This document shows, in pieces, positions 10,201 through 17,363 of a stretch of DNA of 64,000 nt. Source of the stretch: JANWYT01 sp034437555 (lineage in GTDB: Bacteria > Chloroflexota > Anaerolineae > Aggregatilineales > Phototrophicaceae); the NCBI GenBank assembly GCA_034437555.1, contig DAOTTQ010000037.1:1-64000 (forward strand), read 5' to 3'. Every line of letters starts with the position of its first letter. The first letter of the stretch is position 1. The translations under genes and the position numbers were made by a program. The notes beneath the pieces were generated by a model. The model was given only the letters and a program-made list of their open reading frames with translations, was not told the DNA's origin and did not search any database.

Positions 10201-10290
10201 TCGCACCATATACGGCACATCACGATAGAATGGGGTGGCTTGCAAAACCGCTAAGGCGAAGGGTACGAAAACAAGAATTGCTAAATCCAT
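7234..10290 (-). CDS. mrpA: Na+/H+ antiporter subunit MrpA fused to MrpB
   Basis: A very long (1018 residues) membrane protein. Residues 1-650 are the NuoL-like antiporter core with Glu143 (ILWELTS), Lys236 (AFTKSAQFPFHFW) and Lys267. Residues 620-760 resemble the MbhD/E-type MrpA extension. Residues about 870-975 match MrpB (HINFGGSAPGDGFTAGA). No separate mrpB exists in the cluster, so the fusion supplies subunit B. ATG 10290 is preferred; an in-frame GTG two codons earlier (10296) is possible. First gene of the operon mrpA(B)CDEFG, probably exporting Na+ or other cations at alkaline pH or under salt stress. Confidence 0.95.
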   Translation of the reverse strand: MDLAILVFVPFALAVLQATPFYRDVPYMVRTWVNVGVLGIIFFALLGYFPFIQEAGLSQGAVTRLIEWVPELSLSLSWYLDGLSLLFGLIITGIGAGIFLYTGYYFDDAEEGTRFSMWLMGFAGAMLGVVLAGNLLSMFILWELTSVTSFMLIGFKGAKDPAARWGAQQAFLITGGGALALVLGIVLLGNMTGTILGTGAFSFELSDILNADPESFVLHPFYAVATVLIMIGAFTKSAQFPFHFWLPNAMSAPTPASAYLHSATMVKAGIYLLARLYPPLHNDLLWTMGLVLIGVTTMLIGAWFALSKRDLKGVLAYLTVSTLGAIVALLGLPNYEGMKAAMLMIVAHALYKAPLFLSVGTIEHNTGTRNLDELGNLRAYMPRLTWVVGISVLSMAGLFPLFGFVAKELLIDGFLHWEVGISGAMLALVVFSAILTVTAGLILFWEAFFQAPKHEIHYHESSTWLDATPIILAACSVVFSGLVIAGVFFQPLLQTIIPKEVNLYFFPPDGFLNPAFQLSTLALVIGFLLFVSRDYWIRFMGLPIPEGTKTFKQILNFIDFIGNQVVKSQNGQIRYYLVIIFAVLAIVLTVGGNLGFLLSESLARITFTEPSGEAVLKGVILVLACAAAFYSVIVRNHLNATLSMGLVGYAIGVIFLLEPAPDVALVQFLVETLLTILTILILGRISRSQRETVMKQLWEGRLRFHSVKGGSKAVSLGVMRDVIIASAVGAVVFIFTLTALVTRPQVNVANEVAFCNDNSLDVIDSTTRNSIVIYHICNAESQLGVTDIVGAIVTDYRAMDTLIEISVFAVAALGVLTLLSRGLNVQSPFSPRSKKEAYPEEFDVDTMEQLEDARDISTPFTRLVARIVLLLGFLVAFSHINFGGSAPGDGFTAGAFLGLATALWYVVFGYKVAKDRLKAFAPHRLLRIGLVVAIVNASLPMLLSGSFLGYVNYGKMLGIDTLLSDFGLKLSSTLVYETAIFLVVFGGFLAIIEAIAHPAEAGDFGKEEQDIKTSEEGI

Positions 10291-10346
10291 TTGCACCGCT
10301 CATCTTGGTTAAATGTCAACAAAAATGGTGTTGTGTTGTAAAAAGT

Positions 10347-10376
10347 TCACAACACCCAACACGCTATAGTATAGCG
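10347..10376. promoter_or_regulatory. Two inverted repeats in the leader of the Mrp operon
   Basis: CGCTATA-G-TATAGCG (10362-10376) is a perfect 15-base palindrome. Immediately nearer the gene, GGTGTTGTG (10327-10335) is the exact inverse of CACAACACC (10348-10356), with a 12-base loop. Both lie in the 223-base gap before mrpA and may be operators or leader-RNA stems. On the minus strand the palindrome contains TATACT, a possible -10 box. Confidence 0.45.
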
Positions 10377-10478
10377 CATAAAGGCTATAAACTAAGATAC
10401 ACTATAATAAAATTCATTAAAGGGTTAAAAATGCAAGAAATAAACAAATCGGGGAAGCTCAAATTGTGATAGTTGAAC

Positions 10479-10507
10479 AAAAGGGGCAGCTAAGTACCGC
10501 CCCTTTG
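10479..10507 (-). terminator. Terminator after etfA
   Basis: AAAGGGGC (10480-10487) pairs with GCCCCTTT (10499-10506), just past the etfA stop on the minus strand, followed by TTG and TTC. Confidence 0.65.
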
Positions 10508-10513
10508 TGCGTT

Positions 10514-11551
10514 TTATTTGCCCAAACGTTTCTTGAGGGCTTCTGTAAGCGCCGGGATTATTTCATAAATATCGCCCACAATGGCGTAACGCGCCAGCTT
10601 AAAGATAGGCGCATCAGCGTCCTTGTTAATAGCAACAATCATCTTGCTACCACGCATGCCTGCTTGGTGCTGGATTGCGCCACTAATGCCTGCTGCAATG
10701 TACAAATCGGGGTTAACGTTCTTTCCCGTTTGCCCCACCTGATGGTCGTACGAAATGTAGCCCGCGTCAACCGCAGCACGGCTTGCGCCAACGGCTGCCC
10801 CTAGTGTATCCGCCAAAGGCTTAATAACCGTTTCAAAGCCTTGTTGTGCTTTCCAGACAGTTGCATCAGGAACACCTGCGGGGGCTGATGCAGGATTATT
10901 GGCAATCCCACGCCCCGCCGACACAATAATGGCAGCTTCTGTTAGATTGACCTTATTTTCTTCGGCTTGATACGATTCCACTTTGGTGGTGATGTCGGCT
11001 TCGCCAAGCACCGCAGGCACGCTTGCCACATCCGACTTACGAGACGCATCTTTGGCATTAGGCTTAAAGGCACGAGAGCGAATAAGCACAAACTTGGTGC
11101 CTTCACCCCCCAATGCTACTTTTGCCAATATCTTGCCAGAATAAGCAGGGCGTGACACCACTACTTTATCACCGTCTAGCGTTACATCACTGGCTTCGCT
11201 AATGAGTCCGCTATCGGTTTCTGCAGCTACTGTTGCCATTAGTTCACGCCCAATGCTTGTACCTACGGCAATAACCATCTTGGGTTGATGGTCTGTAACC
11301 ACCTTCGCGATAAGCGCAGTATAGGGTTCTAGGCGATAGGTTGTCAGGGTTTCATCCTCACAAATAACCACACGGTCTGCGCCATATTGCGCGGCTTCTT
11401 CTGCAATGGCAGAGGCGTTCTTACCCAGCACAATTGCCGTAGTTGGCACGCCCAATTGTGAAGCAAGCGACGTACCTAAACCCAAAGCTTCCCAACTGGC
11501 TGGATTTACGATGCCTTCAAACGTTTCAATGAAAACGACCACACGGCTCAT
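10514..11551 (-). CDS. etfA: Electron transfer flavoprotein alpha subunit
   Basis: A 345-residue ETF alpha subunit. The C-terminal FAD domain is clear: SAGRGIANNP (about 210-219), LGAAVGASRAAVD, the signature YISYDHQVGQTGKNVNPDLY, then GISGAIQHQAGM and AINKDADAPIF. ETF accepts electrons from acyl-CoA dehydrogenases and passes them to the quinone pool. It overlaps etfB by 4 bases (order etfB-etfA). Likely partners in this window are the dehydrogenases at 14875 and 43975. Confidence 0.96.
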   Translation of the reverse strand: MSRVVVFIETFEGIVNPASWEALGLGTSLASQLGVPTTAIVLGKNASAIAEEAAQYGADRVVICEDETLTTYRLEPYTALIAKVVTDHQPKMVIAVGTSIGRELMATVAAETDSGLISEASDVTLDGDKVVVSRPAYSGKILAKVALGGEGTKFVLIRSRAFKPNAKDASRKSDVASVPAVLGEADITTKVESYQAEENKVNLTEAAIIVSAGRGIANNPASAPAGVPDATVWKAQQGFETVIKPLADTLGAAVGASRAAVDAGYISYDHQVGQTGKNVNPDLYIAAGISGAIQHQAGMRGSKMIVAINKDADAPIFKLARYAIVGDIYEIIPALTEALKKRLGK

Positions 11552-12330
11552 AGGATTTTCGCCTCCAAAAGTTTATCTGCCAATTTTTCGGCTTTTTCCT
11601 GGGGAGTTGCCCCATCAATTACTTCTGTTACTACTTCACGCGATGGCGGATTGCTGTAAGCAACTAATTCAGAAGATTTTGCAGGAAGCGTAATGCCCAA
11701 ATCTGCCAAGCCCCACACAGGAATTTCGGCTTTAGAAGCCTTACGAATCCCGATAAATGATGGATAACGCGGTTCATTAATACCCTTCATCACGCTAATA
11801 ACGGCGGGCAATTGTGCAGTAATGACTTGTTTCCCACCCTCTAGCATTTTTTCTACTTTAATGGTGTTATTTGTGGTATCAATGGCAAGTATTTTGCTGA
11901 CATAGCCAATCATCGTCCAGCCGAGCTTGCGAGCCGTTTGGTAAATGTATTGGTCAGTGGCAACATCTACACTTTCCTTGCCAAAAATGACCAAACCAAC
12001 ATCGCCAAATTTCTTTACAGCTCCAGCAGCAATGGTTGCCCACTGCAAGCTATCTGTGGGGTCTAGGGTGGCATCCCAAACGCGCACAGCCCCATCAAGC
12101 CCCATAGCAATACTATGTTTAAGAGCTTCGCCGTGCATTTCTGCGCCCACCGCCACCACAGTGGCTTTACCGCCCGTATTTTTGGCTTGTACAATGGCTT
12201 CTTCTAATGAATATTCGTCCCAAGGGTTAACGACCGTAGCGGCATCACCCCACGTTACTGCCCCTTTGGCATCCACCTCTACCTTAGCGGTGGTGTCGGG
12301 GGTACTCCGAGTAAAGGTTACGATATGCAA
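11548..12330 (-). CDS. etfB: Electron transfer flavoprotein beta subunit
   Basis: A 260-residue ETF beta subunit (AMP-binding half of the heterodimer). Visible family blocks are NPWDEYSLEEAI (about 36-47), FGKESVDVATDQYIYQTARKLGW and SVMKGINEPRYPSFIGIRKA. The start is TTG 12330: there is no suitable ATG, and a strong AGGAGG lies 9-10 bases upstream. First gene of etfBA. Confidence 0.95.
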   Translation of the reverse strand: MHIVTFTRSTPDTTAKVEVDAKGAVTWGDAATVVNPWDEYSLEEAIVQAKNTGGKATVVAVGAEMHGEALKHSIAMGLDGAVRVWDATLDPTDSLQWATIAAGAVKKFGDVGLVIFGKESVDVATDQYIYQTARKLGWTMIGYVSKILAIDTTNNTIKVEKMLEGGKQVITAQLPAVISVMKGINEPRYPSFIGIRKASKAEIPVWGLADLGITLPAKSSELVAYSNPPSREVVTEVIDGATPQEKAEKLADKLLEAKIL

Positions 12331-12373
12331 TTTATCATCCTCCTAAAAAAGTAAAGCCTATATTAGATGGTAC

Positions 12374-12411
12374 ATTTTAGGGGTAATTGTACACGCTAGT
12401 CGCCCTAAAAT
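12374..12411. repeat. Inverted repeat between etfB and the pentapeptide gene
   Basis: ATTTTAGGG (12374-12382) and CCCTAAAAT (12403-12411) are exact inverse copies with a 20-base loop. There is no T run, so it may be an operator for etfBA or a weak terminator for the pentapeptide gene. Confidence 0.35.
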
Positions 12412-12426
12412 CGAATAGTGATTTGA

Positions 12427-12999
12427 TTAATTTGTGTAGATTAGCCAATTACAATCAGGATTCCAAAAAGTACCATCGGGCAAGCACACGCGCTCATCGC
12501 ATAAAACACCGCTTAAATTTGCGCCGTTTAAGTTTGCGCCTAGCAAATTCGCCCCTCGCAAATCAGCGTTCCAAAAGTTTGCCCCCACCAATTGCGCCCC
12601 ACTAAAATCACAGTTGATTAAAATGGCACGAGCAAAGTTGGTTGCGGTACACTCGGTTTGCTTAAGGGTGCTATCGCTTAAGCGCACCGCCCGAAAGTTT
12701 GCACCCTCTAAATTAGCAAGGTCTAAAGTTGCGCCTTCTAGCTCTGCTTCAAAAAAATAGGTTTCTGTAAGAATTGCACTCTTAAGCACAATGCCTTTCA
12801 TACGGGCTTTTGCAAAGGTAGCACGATGCAAGTTTGCACTGCTTAAATCCATGCCTTCCAGTCCCCCGTTTTGCACAAACTGGCGTTCTTTTAATTCCTC
12901 AAGGGACTCTAAAACGCGCTTACTTTGGTTATGCTGAAGCTGTTTTAACCAAGACTCTGTAGACCGAGAACGGTTTAGCATTTGTTTAATCAATAACAA
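12427..12999 (-). CDS. Pentapeptide-repeat protein, 190 aa
   Basis: Residues 48-170 are successive A(D/N)LXX repeats, for example DLSSANLHRATF, LDLANLEGANF and LRGANLLGANLNGANL, which fold as a right-handed quadrilateral beta helix. The N-terminal 45 residues are helical and charged. No signal peptide. A TTG start at 12999 is favoured because AGGATGAG lies upstream; the ATG at 12981 has no Shine-Dalgarno. The protein ends with a Cys-containing tail (CDERVCLPDGTFWNPDCNW). Function unknown; some members bind DNA gyrase, but nothing here indicates that. Confidence 0.8.
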   Translation of the reverse strand: MLLIKQMLNRSRSTESWLKQLQHNQSKRVLESLEELKERQFVQNGGLEGMDLSSANLHRATFAKARMKGIVLKSAILTETYFFEAELEGATLDLANLEGANFRAVRLSDSTLKQTECTATNFARAILINCDFSGAQLVGANFWNADLRGANLLGANLNGANLSGVLCDERVCLPDGTFWNPDCNWLIYTN

Positions 13000-13100
13000 T
13001 TTATCTCATCCTATTGCGAAATCCAGCCTGTATCAGATAGACTAACATACACTTCGTATCATTTGCAACACAATTACGTTAATTAACGAGGCAACTAAGT

Positions 13101-13592
13101 ATGACCAGCAACACAAGCCCCGAAAAGAAAATCACTGTTCAATGGCTTGATGAAGACCAAATTATCATTCATCAAATCTTTAGGCAAGAGTGGACACTTA
13201 AAGACTACGAAGACTCTCTTTTGGAAGCCTACGCGCTCCTTGATTCTGTTGAACATGCCGTTCATCTTATCACAACGGTCAAGGGAAAGTTTAAAATGCC
13301 CCCAGGTTTTAAGGAGAGATTAAAGCAATCTTCAGCCGATGTAAGAGCCAATGAGCGTCTCCACAGTATTGTTTTAGAGCAAGGTCGCACTAATACGCTC
13401 ACAGAACTCGTACTCTAAATGACAACACTAGCGATTGAGTATTCTTTACGTGATAAAACACGCTTGCGCTTTTGTTTTAAGCATGAAGAAGCTCTAAACA
13501 TTATCCAGAAACATCGAGATTACGAAAAGAAACTAACGATTTTTCGGCAAACAGGCATAAGTAAAGCGTATCACACACCAAGACAGGCATAG
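13101..13592 (+). pseudogene. STAS-like paralogue 2, interrupted by an in-frame stop
   Basis: The frame opens at ATG 13101 and reads 105 residues to TAA at 13416-13418, then resumes in the same frame at 13419 for 57 more codons (stop 13590-13592). The first part matches paralogue 3 at 13712 (WTLKDYEDS, SVEHAVHLI, NERLHSIV). The second part (RDKTRLRFCFKHEEALNIIQKHR) matches the C-terminal half of paralogues 1 and 3, so the stop cuts a once-complete gene of about 160 codons. Either a pseudogene, a truncated but functional N-terminal domain, or a sequencing error. Confidence 0.6.
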
Positions 13593-13647
13593 CCAGCATT
13601 TTTCTTGGTGTCCCCCAGATTCATTGTTATAAAGTTAATGTAAGTGC

Positions 13648-13675
13648 TTTTCCTTAATGGTTTATACTGTATAAT
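13648..13675 (+). promoter_or_regulatory. Candidate promoter for the STAS-like gene at 13712
   Basis: TATAAT at 13670-13675 with TTTTCC at 13648-13653, spacer 16. The -10 box is perfect and the -35 box weak; it sits 37 bases before the ATG. Confidence 0.45.
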
Positions 13676-13711
13676 ACCATAGTGATGGTGATACTTAATT
13701 TGGGAGAAACA

Positions 13712-14122
13712 ATGGCAGAGGGCATCAAAATTTCGTGGCACAACAAAGAGAAAACCATCATCTTTCAGCATTTTTTGCCCATATGGACACTTAGCGATTA
13801 TTGGGTATCTGTAGATGAAACACATACGCTTATCATGAGTGTAGAGCATCCCGTTTATTTCATCAGTAACATCGAAACCAAAAAGCTGCCTGACGGTTTC
13901 ATTACGGCACTGCGCAAAGCATCCGGCATGATAAAGCCCAACGAAAGAACACATTACATCATTGGCGGCGGCTTGATGGTGCGTGGTCTTATTCGCATTG
14001 GCGAGGTATTTAACGCACGCAACAAATCACGTATTAAAACTTGCGGAAGCATTGCAGAAGCAGAAATGCTCATTAAGCAAGAAATGGAAAAAGATGCCGC
14101 CGAAAACGCCTCTAAGGTTTAA
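13712..14122 (+). CDS. Small STAS-like protein, 136 aa (paralogue 3)
   Basis: The closest relative of the broken gene just upstream; they share W-T-L-x-D-Y, SVEH-x-V and NER-x-H, suggesting tandem duplication. It is soluble, with alternating strands and helices and a charged C-terminal helix (EMLIKQEMEKDAAE). The start is ATG 13712, with GGGAG five bases upstream; the upstream in-frame GTG/ATG (13682/13685) lack a ribosome-binding site. It ends with a 4-base interlocked stop against the SGNH hydrolase gene. No assigned function. Confidence 0.75.
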   Translation: MAEGIKISWHNKEKTIIFQHFLPIWTLSDYWVSVDETHTLIMSVEHPVYFISNIETKKLPDGFITALRKASGMIKPNERTHYIIGGGLMVRGLIRIGEVFNARNKSRIKTCGSIAEAEMLIKQEMEKDAAENASKV

Positions 14123-14802
14123 AGTTGGTTGTGAAGAAACGGCACAATAATTTCGGCAAATTGTTGTGCTGTTTCGGGCATTAGGTGCATGCCATCAAAC
14201 GTATAAGTGTAGCCCCATTTTTGGCGTTCCCCCTCATAATCTCGCCACATCGTCACCACCCGTTGCCCAATTTGCTGAATAAACGCAAGATTTACAGGCT
14301 CACGTTCTACAGGCTGGCTGGGGTTAAATGGCGTTGCAAGGTCTAATGTGGGGATATTAAGCGCATCCGCAACATCCTTTGCCAACGAGTTATATTGGTT
14401 TTTAAGCTCAATAAGGGTGGCATTATATTCTGTGGGGGCAAGCCCGACAAAGGTTTGGATACGGCGCAATTGCAACGCCGTTAGCAGTTCACGATAGGTT
14501 GCCTCAAAGCGTTCTGGGCTAACGATGCCATCAGGCAATACCTTTTTAGAGCTACGATAGTAAGCGCGTGTGTCGGGCATGGCATACGACACAACATCAT
14601 TCCCCCCCACCATCACAAACAGCGCGTCAGGTTGAAGGTCTTCTAGCACACCTTCTAACCGTGCCAACAAATTCACTACGGTATCACCGCCCACACCAGC
14701 GTTAATAATGTCATGTTCGGGCATTTTCTTGGCAACTTCTGCCACCCAATCTCCACCAAATTGACCCCAAGTGAGGCTATCACCCAAAAAGACAATCTTC
14801 AC
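14119..14802 (-). CDS. SGNH/GDSL hydrolase
   Basis: A 227-residue esterase-type hydrolase with the four SGNH blocks. Block I is FLGDSLTWG with the nucleophile serine (about residue 9), block II GVGGDTV, block III MVGGNDV and block V FDGMHLMP with Asp and His. No signal peptide, so probably a cytoplasmic lipase/esterase or lysophospholipase. GTG 14802 is chosen because GGGAG lies 7 bases upstream and it gives the usual start MKIVFLGDSL; a GTG at 14808 sits against the Shine-Dalgarno. Confidence 0.88.
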   Translation of the reverse strand: MKIVFLGDSLTWGQFGGDWVAEVAKKMPEHDIINAGVGGDTVVNLLARLEGVLEDLQPDALFVMVGGNDVVSYAMPDTRAYYRSSKKVLPDGIVSPERFEATYRELLTALQLRRIQTFVGLAPTEYNATLIELKNQYNSLAKDVADALNIPTLDLATPFNPSQPVEREPVNLAFIQQIGQRVVTMWRDYEGERQKWGYTYTFDGMHLMPETAQQFAEIIVPFLHNQL

Positions 14803-14874
14803 GCGCACTCTCCCATTTAGTTATCGTGACCTTAAAAATGAGGACAAGCTTTCGCTTGCCCCCACCATGTTTGC

Positions 14875-16095
14875 TTAGGTTACAATTCTTGGCATCTCTT
14901 GAAAATACTCATCGTAATAGGCGGGCATGTCACAACGCAACGGCTTATCTTCACGGTAGCCTAGCTCATAATCGGCTTGCATCAGTTGATGAATTTCGCT
15001 TGTGCCTTCATAAATCACCGCGCCCTTGCTATTGCGCAAATACCGCTCTACGGCGTATTCATCACTAAAGCCATACGCCCCATGAAGCTGAACGGCTTCA
15101 AGTGCGGCTTGCACGCTATGGTCAGTTGCATACCACTTAAACACGCTCGTTTCGCGGGTATTACGAAGCCCCATATTCTTCATCATGCCCACTTTATACA
15201 TCAGAAGGCTGGCGGCATCATACCATTGGCGCATAAAACCTATTTTTTGCTTTACCAATTGGTGCTGACCGATAGGCTTTCCAAAGGTTTCGCGTTCATG
15301 GGAATACTTAACGCTATCTTCTAAACATGCCCGTATTAAGCCCGTTGCGCCTGCCCCTACCGTATAACGCCCGTTGTCCAAACAAGACATGGCAATCTTA
15401 AAGCCTTCGCCTTCTTCACCCAATAGGTTTTCCAGTGGAACTTCAACGTTTTCCATTTTCACCCAGCCCGTAGAGCCGGCACGCACGCCCAGCTTGCCAT
15501 GAATATCGCCCGTTGTCACACCCGGCATATCACTGGTAACGATAAACGCACTCATGCCCTTATGCCCTGCGTTGGGGTCTGTTTTTGCCACGACCAAGAA
15601 ATGATGCGCTTTGGTGGCAAGGCTAATCCACATCTTCTCGCCGTTCAAAATGTATTTGTTACCCACGCGCTTTGCCGTAGACAGCATACTTGCTACATCA
15701 CTGCCCGCGCCGGGTTCTGTTAAACAAAAGGCGGCATACTTTTCGCCCTTCGCTTGTGGCACAAGGAACTTTTGCTTTTGGTCTTCGGTTCCCCATTGAA
15801 GCAGGGCATGGCTGTTTAAGCCGTGATGCACGCTCATGACCACGCGCAAATGCGTATCTCCACGCTCTAATTCTTCACACACCAGCCCCAACGCCATATA
15901 ATCAAAGCCTTGTCCGCCGTAGCGCACCGGGATATTGATGCCCAAAATGCCTAATTCTGCCATACGGGGCAAAAACGCCGGGTTCATCTCTTGTTTTCTG
16001 TCCCATTCGGCAATGACGGGAATCACTTCTTTCTGTGCAAAGTCTCTCACCATCTTTCTAACTTGACGGTGTTCTTCTGTTAGTAAAAAGTCCAT
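14875..16095 (-). CDS. Acyl-CoA dehydrogenase
   Basis: A 406-residue FAD-dependent dehydrogenase that introduces a 2,3 double bond into acyl-CoA and hands electrons to ETF. Signature 1 is CLTEPGAGSD (124-133); the catalytic base is Glu363 in IYEGTSEI, the position of Glu376 in medium-chain enzymes. The VQLHGAYGFSDEY segment (335-347) is typical. The C-terminal extension after residue 380 is rich in acidic and aromatic residues. Chain length or branched-chain/glutaryl specificity cannot be assigned. Monocistronic, 2.5 kb from etfBA. Confidence 0.92.
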   Translation of the reverse strand: MDFLLTEEHRQVRKMVRDFAQKEVIPVIAEWDRKQEMNPAFLPRMAELGILGINIPVRYGGQGFDYMALGLVCEELERGDTHLRVVMSVHHGLNSHALLQWGTEDQKQKFLVPQAKGEKYAAFCLTEPGAGSDVASMLSTAKRVGNKYILNGEKMWISLATKAHHFLVVAKTDPNAGHKGMSAFIVTSDMPGVTTGDIHGKLGVRAGSTGWVKMENVEVPLENLLGEEGEGFKIAMSCLDNGRYTVGAGATGLIRACLEDSVKYSHERETFGKPIGQHQLVKQKIGFMRQWYDAASLLMYKVGMMKNMGLRNTRETSVFKWYATDHSVQAALEAVQLHGAYGFSDEYAVERYLRNSKGAVIYEGTSEIHQLMQADYELGYREDKPLRCDMPAYYDEYFQEMPRIVT

Positions 16096-16202
16096 TTTTT
16101 GTCCTTCTCAACAATTTTCTAAACAAAGCTGTTTTGCGTTATACTATTGTCAGTGATTTAATCATATCCTCATTGCTTATGGGCGTAAATAGGAACAATC
16201 TC

Positions 16203-16724
16203 ATGGTTTTACCGGTGCCAAATACCCTCATCACCACTTATTTACAGCTTTACCCACAAGATGCAAAACCCATCCCACCCCAACCCGATAACACCCACGT
16301 TTTACACATGATAAAAATTGATGTGTCGTTCTATCGCTTTTTGTATAAAGCAGTAGGTGAAAAATGGCGTTGGCTTGACCGCGCCATCATTGATGATGAA
16401 ACACTTGCTCATCGACTTTCGAGCGCATCCATTTTTACGTTATATGCTGATGGCGTGCCAGCAGGTTATATTGAACTAGAACAGCAAAATCAGGATTGCG
16501 AGATTGTCTATTTTGGCTTGCGTGAAGCCTTTCACGGGCGTGGTTTGGGCAAATTTTTATTACTATACGGCATCCAAAAGGCACTCTCATTTCCCGATGT
16601 AGCGCGGGTATGGTTGCATACCTGTAACCTAGATGGCGAGAACGCGTTACCCACTTATCAAAAAGCGGGCTTTAGCATTTATGACCAAATACAAGAACCC
16701 ATGCCCATCTTGTACCAAGATTAA
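16203..16724 (+). CDS. GNAT-family N-acetyltransferase
   Basis: A 173-residue GNAT enzyme. The acetyl-CoA-binding motif REAFHGRGLGKFLL (about residues 112-125) is clear, preceded by the central strand CEIVYFGL and followed by RVWLHTCNLDGENALPTYQKAGF, the motif-B region. The N-terminal 60 residues are less conserved. ATG 16203 has AGGA at suitable spacing; the ATG at 16134 would add 23 unlikely residues. Substrate unknown. Confidence 0.85.
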   Translation: MVLPVPNTLITTYLQLYPQDAKPIPPQPDNTHVLHMIKIDVSFYRFLYKAVGEKWRWLDRAIIDDETLAHRLSSASIFTLYADGVPAGYIELEQQNQDCEIVYFGLREAFHGRGLGKFLLLYGIQKALSFPDVARVWLHTCNLDGENALPTYQKAGFSIYDQIQEPMPILYQD

Positions 16725-16819
16725 TGATTTTCTTACAGGGATGAGCGATTCTTAACTTTACATAAAGCGTGTTTCATGCTAAATTTTGTTGGCATGATTA
16801 TATAATTAGTGCATCTCGG

Positions 16820-16845
16820 CACAGCCAACCATTACGCTGTGTCTT
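16820..16845 (+). promoter_or_regulatory. Hairpin in the greA leader, with TATAAT upstream
   Basis: CACAGC (16820-16825) pairs with GCTGTG (16836-16841), followed by TCTTTTCTC, resembling a weak attenuator. TATAAT at 16801-16806 just upstream may be the -10 box. No convincing -35 box was seen. Confidence 0.3.
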
Positions 16846-16889
16846 TTCTCATTATAACCCCTTCAGACCCCATATAGGAGGCTTGACGC

Positions 16890-17363
16890 ATGGATAAACC
16901 CCAATATCTCACTCGTGAAGGCTTGGCATCGCTAGAACGGCGATTAGACGAGTTCATCAAGGTACGTCGTATACAGGTCGCACAACGTCTTAAGCAAGCC
17001 CTTCAAGATGGTGGCGAACTGACAGAAAACACTGAATATGAAAATGCGAAGAATGAACAAGCCTTCATTGAGGCTGAGATTTCTCGCTTAACACAAATTG
17101 TCCGCAACTCCCAAATCATTGAAGAGGATAAAATCAGCTCTGATATAATTCAAATTGGGTCGCGGGTGGCTGTTTTACAGGTGGGCGAAAAACAAGAAGA
17201 AGAATATCAAGTGGTGGGGTCTGCCGAAGCAAACCCTCGCGTTGGCAAAATTAGCCACGAAAGCCCACTAGGGAAAGCCCTTATTGGCTCTAAAGTGGGC
17301 GAAAAAGTAAAAATCAAAGCCCCCGATGGCGACATCACCTTTATCATTAAGAAGATTCTATAA
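16890..17363 (+). CDS. greA: Transcription elongation factor GreA
   Basis: A 157-residue factor that stimulates RNA cleavage in backtracked RNA polymerase. The N-terminal coiled coil carries the tip motif DGGELTENTEYENAKNEQA (about residues 37-55) with acidic residues at the tip, and the C-terminal FKBP-like domain has ISHESPLGKALIGSKVGE. The ATG follows GGAGG. The stop overlaps the lysS start by one base (TAATG), so greA-lysS is an operon, an arrangement also known in other bacteria. Confidence 0.96.
   Translation: MDKPQYLTREGLASLERRLDEFIKVRRIQVAQRLKQALQDGGELTENTEYENAKNEQAFIEAEISRLTQIVRNSQIIEEDKISSDIIQIGSRVAVLQVGEKQEEEYQVVGSAEANPRVGKISHESPLGKALIGSKVGEKVKIKAPDGDITFIIKKIL

Noticed and set aside
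16725..16889. T-box leader ahead of greA-lysS
   Set aside because: Too short and without the conserved T-box sequence; only a small hairpin is present.
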